Origin: Nesterenkonia sp. Act20
GTDB taxonomy: Bacteria > Actinomycetota > Actinomycetes > Actinomycetales > Micrococcaceae
DNA: 64,000 bases
NCBI RefSeq assembly: GCF_019173455.1
Contig: NZ_JADPQH010000002.1
Location: 263,490-327,489, forward strand
Direction: 5' to 3'
Shown here: one piece after another, positions 58,063 through 64,000 of the stretch
Numbering within the stretch: the stretch's first letter is position 1
Layout: every line of letters begins with the position of its first letter
Position numbers and translations under genes: made by a program
The notes under the pieces: model-generated
Told to the model about the DNA's origin: nothing
The model's input: the letters and a program-made list of their open reading frames with translations, nothing else
Database searches by the model: none

Positions 58063-58986
58063 CTATTCCGCCATAGATCGAACGATGGCGATCACGCGAA
58101 GGATCTCGATGTAGAGCCACACCAGGGAGACGGTGAGACCGAAGGCGGCGGCCCAGCCATACTTCTGGGCGACGCCGGCGTCCACGCCTTCCTGGATGTT
58201 GGTGAAGTCCATGACCAGAGAGTAGGAGGCCAGCAGGATGGCGAAGACGCCGATCGCGATGCCGAACCAGCCCGAGCGCAGACCGAACATGCCCATGTCG
58301 GTGAACATCATCAGCCCGAAGTTCATCAGCGAGAACACGGCGTAGCCGATGATCGCGACGAAGAAGATCTTGTTCAGCTTCGGGGTGGCACGGATCTTGC
58401 CGGACTTGAACAGCGCCAGGATCGTGCCGAAGACCGCCACGGTGGCCATGACGGCCTGCACCGCGATGCCCGGGAACTGGGTCTCCAGGAACATCGTGAT
58501 CGCACCGAGGAAGAACCCCTGGGTCGCGCTGTAGGCCAGGATCAGAGCCGGGCTCGGCTCCTTCTTGAAGGCGTTGGCGAGTCCGAGTCCGAAGCCGACC
58601 AGAGACGCGACGAGCGCGAGGCCCATGACCAGACCGGGCATGACCACACCCAGTGCGACGGCGACCGCGGCACCCACCAGGAGGACCGCGAAGCTGGTGA
58701 CGGTCTTGCGGATGACGTCGTCGTAGGTCATCGGCGCGCCCTGCGATCCGGCCGCGTCGGGGAGGTTGTACTGCTGGTTCAGCTGGTCCGTGCTGGCGCG
58801 TCCCGCTCCGGCCTGCTGGCCTGGCATCCCGTACTGCGTGGCGAAGGGCTGGCCCTGGGCGGGGTTCTGCTGGCGCTGCTGCTCGGTGACGCCACCCTGG
58901 TCATTCATGTAGAACCGGCGCCGCTCGCGCTTCTTCTCACTGAACTGGTCAGGGAAGGCACCGGTGTTGAAGATCGGATTGGACAT
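58063..58986 (-). CDS. Bax inhibitor-1 / YccA family membrane protein
   Basis: A 307-aa protein. A Gln/Gly-rich cytoplasmic N-terminus (about 90 residues) is followed by seven hydrophobic helices. MTYDDVIRKTVTSFAVLLVG, GFFLGAITMFLETQFPG and the C-terminal LVWLYIEILRVIAIVRS are the actinobacterial BI-1-like pattern. In the family, C-terminal Asp pairs control a proton or calcium leak; function here is unproven. It is divergent from bioY across 207 bases that contain no other gene. Confidence 0.9.
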   Translation of the reverse strand: MSNPIFNTGAFPDQFSEKKRERRRFYMNDQGGVTEQQRQQNPAQGQPFATQYGMPGQQAGAGRASTDQLNQQYNLPDAAGSQGAPMTYDDVIRKTVTSFAVLLVGAAVAVALGVVMPGLVMGLALVASLVGFGLGLANAFKKEPSPALILAYSATQGFFLGAITMFLETQFPGIAVQAVMATVAVFGTILALFKSGKIRATPKLNKIFFVAIIGYAVFSLMNFGLMMFTDMGMFGLRSGWFGIAIGVFAILLASYSLVMDFTNIQEGVDAGVAQKYGWAAAFGLTVSLVWLYIEILRVIAIVRSMAE

Positions 58987-59157
58987 GGTGTGACCGCACT
59001 CCTATCGGTGCTCGGGTGGATGTCTCATCGTTCGTCCTCGCAGGTCACGGCTGAACGGCCGGTCGCACGCGCGAGGGACGAGTCCTGGACCATTCTAACT
59101 GCCGACCCCCTGCTGAACATGATTGAGACTGGGAATCCACTGGGAATCTGCCGCAGG

Positions 59158-59200
59158 CTGAAACACAGTCGAGGTTGGGACTATATTTGAACAGTGTTCA
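59158..59200 (+). promoter_or_regulatory. bioY promoter with BioQ-like operator over the start codon
   Basis: CTGAAA (59158-59163) and TATATT (59182-59187) are a weak -35 and a good -10 with an 18-base gap. The perfect palindrome TGAACAGTGTTCA (59188-59200) starts right after the -10 box. It matches the actinobacterial BioQ pattern TGAAC-N3-GTTCA, and it contains the GTG start codon at 59194, which is also the expected transcription start. Confidence 0.75.
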
Positions 59201-59835
59201 ATAGATCTGAGACTCTCCGTGACTCCACTGGCTCCTCCCCCGCAGCCGCCGGCCCCAGCACGGCGGTGCGCAGCATCTCGCAGATGGCCATGTTTGCCGC
59301 TCTGGTGGCAGTGCTCGGCCAGCTTCCGGCGATCCCCCTCGCGGGCGGCGTCCCGATCACGTTGCAGACCCTGGGCGTGATGCTCGCCGGAGCGGTCCTT
59401 GGGCCGTGGCGCGGCGCCGGCGCCATCGTCCTGCTGCATCTGCTGGTGGCGGCCGGGCTGCCCCTGCTCGCCCACGGGTCTGGTGGCCTGGGTGTCTTCG
59501 CCGGTCCCACCGCAGGCTTCGCGCTGGGCTGGATCCCGGGTGCCTTCCTCGTCGGTCTCATCACCCAGGCGTCCTGGCCGCTGCGACTCTGGCGCACCAT
59601 CACCGGCACCGTGCTGGGCGGCATCCTGGTGGTCTATGCCTGCGGCCTGCCCGTGATGGCGTTCCAGCTGGGTCTCAGTCTGCAGCAGGCGCTTCTGCTG
59701 AATCTCGCCTTCGTGCCCGGCGATGTCATCAAGGCCGTCATCGCGATCATGCTGACTCACTCGCTCGCCCGGGCCTACCCCGCACCGTTCACCCACGCCC
59801 GCCGACGACGCCACGCGCGCGGCCCCGCTCGATGA
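59194..59835 (+). CDS. bioY: Biotin transporter substrate-binding S component
   Basis: A 213-aa membrane protein with six hydrophobic helices. MAMFAALVAVLGQLPAIPL, VPITLQTLGVMLAGAVLGP and GLGVFAGPTAGFALGWIPGA are the BioY signature, including the biotin pocket. GTG 59194 lies 6 bases after the -10 box, so the message is probably leaderless; ATG 59284 or 59290 near the first helix are alternatives. EcfT follows after 33 bases. The ATPase BioM, normally between them, is missing. Confidence 0.92.
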   Translation: MFNRSETLRDSTGSSPAAAGPSTAVRSISQMAMFAALVAVLGQLPAIPLAGGVPITLQTLGVMLAGAVLGPWRGAGAIVLLHLLVAAGLPLLAHGSGGLGVFAGPTAGFALGWIPGAFLVGLITQASWPLRLWRTITGTVLGGILVVYACGLPVMAFQLGLSLQQALLLNLAFVPGDVIKAVIAIMLTHSLARAYPAPFTHARRRRHARGPAR

Positions 59836-59868
59836 CGCCGAGCGCGCGATGTGTGATGGGGTGAATCG

Positions 59869-60477
59869 GTGATTCCGCTCTACCGGCCAGGAGACTCGAG
59901 GCTGCACCGGATGCCGGTGGGCGCCAAGTTCCTCGGCATCTTCCTTGCGGCCCTGGCTGCCTCGCTCTTCCGGGAGAACCTCTGGGTCCTGCTGAGCATC
60001 TGGACAGCAGCGCTCGGCGGATATCTGCTCGCAGGGATGGGCCTGCGCGGTCTCCTCGCTCAGCTCTGGCGGATGAAGTGGCTGGTGGTGGTGCTGACCA
60101 TTCCGCAGCTGATCTTCCTGACCCCCGAGGAGACAAGCTTCAATGTGAGCCGCGTGCTCGCCGTCGTGCTGCTGGCGGCACTGTTCACGCTGACCACCGC
60201 CACCTCAGACATCCTCGCCGCCTGCGAACGCGCGCTGCGCCCGTTGGACCGTCCGCTGCGCCGAGTCGGGCTCAGCGCCGAGCGGATCTCGCTCGCGCTG
60301 TCCCTGACGATCCGCTCGGTCCCGGTTATCCTTTCCTTCTACGCGGAGATCCGTGAAGCCCAGCGGGCGCGCGGAATGCGACCCACCCCGCGCGCCACCG
60401 TGATGCCGCTGCTGGTCATGAGTCTGCGCCACGCCGAGGAGACCGCGGAGGCGCTGGCAGCTCGAGGCGTGCACTGA
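59869..60477 (+). CDS. bioN: Energy-coupling factor transporter transmembrane protein EcfT (BioN)
   Basis: A 202-aa membrane protein. Two ARG motifs for ATPase contact are visible: REAQRARGMRPT (about 165-176) and EALAARGVH at the end. Hydrophobic helices include KFLGIFLAALAASLF and WLVVVLTIPQLIFL. GTG 59869 is the start. With bioY it forms the membrane half of a biotin ECF transporter. No ATP-binding gene is adjacent, so energy would have to come from an EcfA protein encoded elsewhere. Confidence 0.88.
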   Translation: MIPLYRPGDSRLHRMPVGAKFLGIFLAALAASLFRENLWVLLSIWTAALGGYLLAGMGLRGLLAQLWRMKWLVVVLTIPQLIFLTPEETSFNVSRVLAVVLLAALFTLTTATSDILAACERALRPLDRPLRRVGLSAERISLALSLTIRSVPVILSFYAEIREAQRARGMRPTPRATVMPLLVMSLRHAEETAEALAARGVH

Positions 60478-60645
60478 ATCCCCGGGGCACGCCGCCTCAC
60501 CTGGCCTGGTCGCGCTGAGCCTGGCCTGGTAGGACTGCTGGAGAGGCAGGGGACATCACCGGCCTGCCGGATGACCAGGTGAGCGGTGATCTGCTCTCGG
60601 GGCGTCACCGACAGCGGTCTGTGCACCTAGGCGCCGCGCTGGAGG
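60478..60645. other. Intergenic region with a short direct repeat
   Basis: The first part holds GCCTGGCCTGGT twice (GAGCCTGGCCTGGTAGG and an earlier CACCTGGCCTGGTCG). No gene or clear promoter is seen in the remainder, which ends at the tRNA 3' side. Confidence 0.4.
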
Positions 60646-60719
60646 TGCCCCCAGTGGGACTCGAACCCACACTGGACCGATTTTAAGTCGGTTGCCTCTG
60701 CCGATTGGGCTATAGGGGC
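60646..60719 (-). tRNA. tRNA with UAA anticodon (Leu by anticodon), short variable loop
   Basis: A 74-base cloverleaf. The acceptor stem is GCCCCTA/TGGGGGC with one G-T pair, and the discriminator is A. The D-arm is GCC...GGC with the GG pair. The anticodon arm ACCGA-CTTAAAA-TCGGT gives anticodon UAA. The T-arm is GTGGG-TTCGAGT-CCCAC. The variable loop is only 5 bases, whereas leucine tRNAs normally have a long variable arm. CCA is not encoded in full (CC then T). Confidence 0.9.
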
Positions 60720-60752
60720 AGAGAGCGGGCTGCCGATGACAGCCCGCTCTCT
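60720..60752 (-). terminator. Hairpin after ndh, directly abutting the tRNA
   Basis: AGAGAGCGGGCTG and its exact complement (13 bases) flank the loop CCGATGA. On the minus strand it follows the ndh stop, and its last base is next to the first base of the tRNA. No T-run is present. Confidence 0.65.
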
Positions 60753-60780
60753 CGTCTCAACTCTGCATGGAGCCTGTGGG

Positions 60781-62166
60781 TCAGCTCTTGGAAGGTTCCT
60801 TCTTCTTGCCTGCAGCTTCCTGGAACTGGCGGTACGGAGTCTGAAGATCGCTCACGGGGGTGTAGTCCCGACCGAGCACGATCTCGCTGATCCAGCCGCC
60901 GACCACGCGGACCTTGCGCTCCACGGTGGGGATCGCCATCGCGTGGTAGCCGCGGTGAGCCATCCATGCCGGGAAGCCCTTGATCTTGACCTTCAGCGGG
61001 TTGCCCACGCCCTGGAACATGCCCAGACCGGCGACCGCACCGAGGGACTCGTGCTTGTACTCGCTGAGCTGGCCCTGGCCGTAGCTTGCCGCCAGGATGT
61101 TCTTGGCGAGGACCTTCGCCTGGCGGGAGGCGTGCTGCGCGTTGGGCACGCAGGTGCCATCGGGGAGCCCGCCGCCGGAGAGGTCGGGGATCGCGGAGAT
61201 GTCCCCGGCGGTCCAGGCGTTCTGGAGCACCTTGCCGTCCTCGTCTGCGATCTGCAGCGTGGCCGAACCGGTCACGCGACCGCGAGGCTCCACCGGGAAG
61301 CCGGAGTTCTTGGCGATGACGTTGGCGGCGACGCCAGCGGTCCACACCAGGGTGTCGGACTCGAAGCGGTCGGCCTCGGACTTGTCCTTCATATTGATCA
61401 GCGTCATCTCGCCGTCCACGACGGAGCCCAGCGAGGTGTTCAGCAGGACCTCGATGCCGCGGCTGCGCAGGTGCTCGACCACGCCGATGGCCTGGTCCTC
61501 GCTGACCTCGGGCATGACCCGTCCCATGGCCTCGACCATGAGGATGCGCACATCGTTCTGACCGATGCGCGAGTTCGCGCCCACGGCGGCGCGGATGATG
61601 TCTTCCATCTCGGCCACCGTCTCGATGCCGGCGAAGCCGCCGCCGACCACGGTGAAGGTCAGGGCGCGGGACTTGGCCTTCTCATCGGTCATGACCGATG
61701 CCGCCTCGATGCGCTCCAGCACGTGGTTGCGCAGCGTGAGCGCCTCTTCGATGGTCTTCAGACCGATGCCGTGCTCGGCGAGGCCCTCGATCGGGAAGGT
61801 CTTCGTGGTCGCGCCGGCGGCCATGACGATGTCCTGGTAGGGCAGCTCGATGGTCTCGCCCTGGGAGAGCTCCACAGTCGCGGTGCGGCCGTCGTGATCC
61901 ACGGCGCTGACCTTGCCGGTGATGATCTCGGCATCCTTGAGGTGTCGGCGGTGGGAGACCACCGCGTGACGCGCCTCGATGTGCCCGCCCACGACCTCCG
62001 GGAGGAAGGGCTGGTAGGTCATGTACGGCATCGGATCGACGACGGTGACGACGCCGCCGGCGGCCTTCACCTTCTTCTGCAGCAGCTGGGCGGTGGTGAG
62101 CCCGACGTAGCCGCCGCCGACGATGAGGACGCGGGGTTTCGCGGAAAGTGTCTGAGAGATAGCCAT
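60781..62166 (-). CDS. ndh: Type II NADH dehydrogenase
   Basis: A 461-aa FAD flavoprotein using ATG 62166, which has AGGA 8 bases upstream (ATG 62175 also possible). Two dinucleotide motifs are visible: RVLIVGGGYVGLTTAQLLQ for FAD and FTVVGGGFAGIETVAEM for NADH. MPYMTYQPFLPEVVGGHIEA and GTCVPNAQHASRQAKVLAKN are typical of NDH-2. It passes electrons from NADH to menaquinone at the membrane without proton pumping. Confidence 0.94.
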   Translation of the reverse strand: MAISQTLSAKPRVLIVGGGYVGLTTAQLLQKKVKAAGGVVTVVDPMPYMTYQPFLPEVVGGHIEARHAVVSHRRHLKDAEIITGKVSAVDHDGRTATVELSQGETIELPYQDIVMAAGATTKTFPIEGLAEHGIGLKTIEEALTLRNHVLERIEAASVMTDEKAKSRALTFTVVGGGFAGIETVAEMEDIIRAAVGANSRIGQNDVRILMVEAMGRVMPEVSEDQAIGVVEHLRSRGIEVLLNTSLGSVVDGEMTLINMKDKSEADRFESDTLVWTAGVAANVIAKNSGFPVEPRGRVTGSATLQIADEDGKVLQNAWTAGDISAIPDLSGGGLPDGTCVPNAQHASRQAKVLAKNILAASYGQGQLSEYKHESLGAVAGLGMFQGVGNPLKVKIKGFPAWMAHRGYHAMAIPTVERKVRVVGGWISEIVLGRDYTPVSDLQTPYRQFQEAAGKKKEPSKS

Positions 62167-62241
62167 ATCGTTCATCCTATACGTTGCTCAGTAGTGCGTG
62201 ATCTGATCTCCCTGCGGTGCCGGGACGGCCGAGCGGTGGGC

Positions 62242-63717
62242 TCAGGGGTCCTGGCGACGCGCGAGGTTGTAGTGCACCGCAGCCATCGTGATCACAGCGA
62301 CGACCAGCAGAGCGGCGGCGCTCAGCGCCACCGGTCCCGCCCAGTCCTGCGCGGTGCTGGCGCGGCTGGCCTCGGGCATCGCCCGAGGCTCCCCCTCGGG
62401 GCCGGCCACTACGCCGGCGTCCTCGGGGATGTCTTCCTGCTCGGTCTCCTCTACCTGTCCGCGACGGTGCACGCGCACCCATTCGGCCAGGGTCGGATAT
62501 GCGGAGGCCTCGAACGCCGGGGCTTCCCCGTTCACCGCCGCTGCGACGTTGAGCACGCCGTTGCCGTATTCGGGGTCCACACCGTCGGCACCCTCCGAAT
62601 CAGCCGTAGAGAGCAGACGATGCTTGACCTCCGTGGCGCTGAGCTCGGGGTTCGCGGCCCAGACCAGCGCTGCCGCCCCGGAGACGATCGGAGCTGCGCC
62701 GGAGGTTCCGTTCCACTCGGCGTAGCCGCCGCCGGGGACTGCGCCGACCAGCGGCTCGGAGGCGGCGGCGATGCCGATCGCGATGCCCTGCGAGGAGGAG
62801 TCCTCGCTGATGCGGCGCTGCTCATCGACGCCCGCCACGGCGAGCACCCCGGGGATGGTCGCGGGGGCACCCACCGAAAGCTGCCCGGAGGCGCGGTTGC
62901 CCGAGGCGGCCACTACCAGGACGTCGTTCTCCTCCGCATAGAGGAACGCCTCGTCCCAGGACTCCGGCCATTCCTGGAACCCTGAGCCCAGGGACATGTT
63001 GATGATGTCGGCTCCGTTGTCCACCGCCCAGGTCACGGCCTCGGCGATCTGTTCCTCGGTGCCTCCCCCATAGGGGTTGGGGTCCTCCAGCAGCAGCGAG
63101 ATGGAGAGCAGCGACGCTTCAGGGGCGACACCGACGACGCCGTCGTCGCCCGCCTCGTTCCTGGTCAGCTCACGGGGCGCGGTGCGGGTCTCTTCGAACT
63201 CCTCGAGGGCGTCCGCATCCACCTCGTCCTGCCACTGCTCACCGTAGATCTCCTCCAGGTCGGACTCGAAGTCCTCCCACCAGTCTTCCCACTCGTCGTC
63301 GTCGAGATCTTCGAAATCACCCTCGACGAGCTCAGCGACCTCCTCGGCCTCCTCGGAAGTGCCCCGACCGGCGAGCAGCGAGGACACCAGGGTCCCGTGC
63401 TCGGTGGCCACCTGGTCCACTGGTGCGCCGCCGTCGCCGGCTCCGGAGACGTCGGTGCCGCCGACCACTGCGCCGGAGAGTGTGGGGTGGGAGGAGTCGA
63501 CACCGGTGTCGATGACCGCGACGGTCATGCCCTCGCCTCGCGTGGTCTCCCAGGCCTCGGTGATCCCATAGTCCTCGAGCCAGTACTGCTGGTCCCGCCA
63601 TTCATCTGCGTGGGCGGCGGGTGCTGCGACCACGGCAGAGGTCAGCGCGAACCCGGCGACCAGGGCCGCGGAGAGGCTGCACCGGGTGGCGGTGTGTGCT
63701 GGTGAACCGGGCCTCAT
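62242..63717 (-). CDS. Mycosin-like S8 serine protease, membrane-anchored
   Basis: A 491-aa exported protease. A signal peptide ends near residue 37 (AAHAD). Asp70 is in TVAVIDTGVDSSHPTL, His107 in VATEHGTLVSSLLAG and the Ser in EWNGTSGAAPIVSG. A C-terminal helix (VALSAAALLVVAVITMAAV) and short basic tail anchor it, as in type VII secretion mycosins. A very acidic, Trp-rich insertion of about 60 residues (121-180) lies between His107 and the VVGVAPEASL strand. No other ESX genes are in the window. It overlaps the Ppx gene by 4 bases. Confidence 0.88.
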   Translation of the reverse strand: MRPGSPAHTATRCSLSAALVAGFALTSAVVAAPAAHADEWRDQQYWLEDYGITEAWETTRGEGMTVAVIDTGVDSSHPTLSGAVVGGTDVSGAGDGGAPVDQVATEHGTLVSSLLAGRGTSEEAEEVAELVEGDFEDLDDDEWEDWWEDFESDLEEIYGEQWQDEVDADALEEFEETRTAPRELTRNEAGDDGVVGVAPEASLLSISLLLEDPNPYGGGTEEQIAEAVTWAVDNGADIINMSLGSGFQEWPESWDEAFLYAEENDVLVVAASGNRASGQLSVGAPATIPGVLAVAGVDEQRRISEDSSSQGIAIGIAAASEPLVGAVPGGGYAEWNGTSGAAPIVSGAAALVWAANPELSATEVKHRLLSTADSEGADGVDPEYGNGVLNVAAAVNGEAPAFEASAYPTLAEWVRVHRRGQVEETEQEDIPEDAGVVAGPEGEPRAMPEASRASTAQDWAGPVALSAAALLVVAVITMAAVHYNLARRQDP

Positions 63718-64000
63718 GCAGACTTCTCCGCGCCGTGGGTCTCGGCGCCGGTGTGGGTCTTGGAGCCGGTGTGAGCCTCGGCCCCAGCAGGGCCGGCCCC
63801 GGACTGGGTGTGCGCCAGGGACATGGCGATGCCGTCCAAGATGTCGTGCTCCGAGGCGACCGCGGAGATGATCCGGCCCTCGGTGACCTTGTTCAGATAA
63901 TCCAGGATGGTCCCCCAGATCAGCGCGCCCGCGCCGATCACATCGACGCGGCCGGGATGCATGATCGGCATATGGGCGCGCACGTCGCGGGTGGCATGCA
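63714..64000 (-). CDS. Ppx/GppA phosphatase family protein, C-terminal part
   Basis: The last 95 codons of a gene that continues beyond the right edge. RAHMPIMHPGRVDVIGAGAL, then ASEHDILDGIAMSLA, is the conserved end of actinobacterial exopolyphosphatase/pppGpp phosphatases (Ppx1/Ppx2). A low-complexity tail with repeated THTGAETH-like units follows. It would hydrolyse polyphosphate or pppGpp. It overlaps the mycosin-like gene by 4 bases, so the two are probably co-transcribed. Confidence 0.85.
   Translation of the reverse strand, partial: HATRDVRAHMPIMHPGRVDVIGAGALIWGTILDYLNKVTEGRIISAVASEHDILDGIAMSLAHTQSGAGPAGAEAHTGSKTHTGAETHGAEKSA

Overview
The window is a gap-free stretch of high-GC actinobacterial chromosome. 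Mycothiol S-conjugate amidase with a DUF4307 neighbour, a WhiB regulator, an actinobacterial-type UppS, DUF3499/DUF5719/TIGR03089 proteins, a class F sortase and a mycosin-like subtilase all point to Actinobacteria. The gene mix, including an FAD putrescine oxidase and a GTTGAGGTTTCCGGTC-type intergenic hairpin, suggests Micrococcales, probably Micrococcaceae. The genus (Nesterenkonia or Arthrobacter-like) is a guess. No rRNA, CRISPR array, prophage or insertion sequence was seen. One tRNA is present.

Region 1 (1-10807) is a catabolic cluster. It holds the end of an aminobutyraldehyde-type dehydrogenase, a TetR regulator, and a long + strand run: flavin amine (putrescine) oxidase, universal stress protein, APC permease, agmatine deiminase, amidase-signature amidase, GABA aminotransferase and succinate-semialdehyde dehydrogenase. 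Together these can take agmatine through N-carbamoylputrescine, putrescine, 4-aminobutanal and GABA to succinate, with the amidase probably in place of the usual nitrilase-type AguB.

Region 2 (10808-18600) holds a small unknown protein, a class F sortase with a likely substrate (CHRD-type wall protein carrying an EF-hand-like loop), a MarR regulator, ahcY with a Trm112-like protein, a SulP transporter behind palindromic sites, a MerR regulator and DUF3499. Region 3 (18600-32610) is a cell-envelope block: alpha/beta hydrolase, DUF5719, a 1,227-aa glycosyltransferase that appears to start at CUG, WhiB, TIGR03089, GtrA, ManA, an LCP ligase, PurE and PurK.

Region 4 (32700-46620) is mixed housekeeping: a cytosolic-looking subtilase with a separate propeptide-like partner, a monooxygenase, a NERD protein, GlpX, DUF4245, carbonic anhydrase, prepilin peptidase, NUDIX, FumC, hydrolase plus MarR, rhomboid, PhoH, UppS and a hemolysin III-type protein. 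Region 5 (46680-55140) has a DUF255 thioredoxin-fold protein, an S9 peptidase flanked by two copies of an intergenic repeat, Mca/DUF4307, an orphan ModA-like lipoprotein and GreA. Region 6 (55170-64000) has IlvA, an AI-2E transporter, a Bax-inhibitor-1 protein, BioY/EcfT without an adjacent ATPase, a tRNA with a UAA anticodon, NDH-2, a mycosin-like protease and the end of a Ppx/GppA gene.

A recurring theme is leaderless transcription. At least eleven genes have a TAnnnT-like -10 box ending 6-8 nt before the start codon and no ribosome binding site. Where a Shine-Dalgarno sequence is present (for example amine oxidase, agmatine deiminase, gabT, whiB, TIGR03089, greA) it was used to choose the start.
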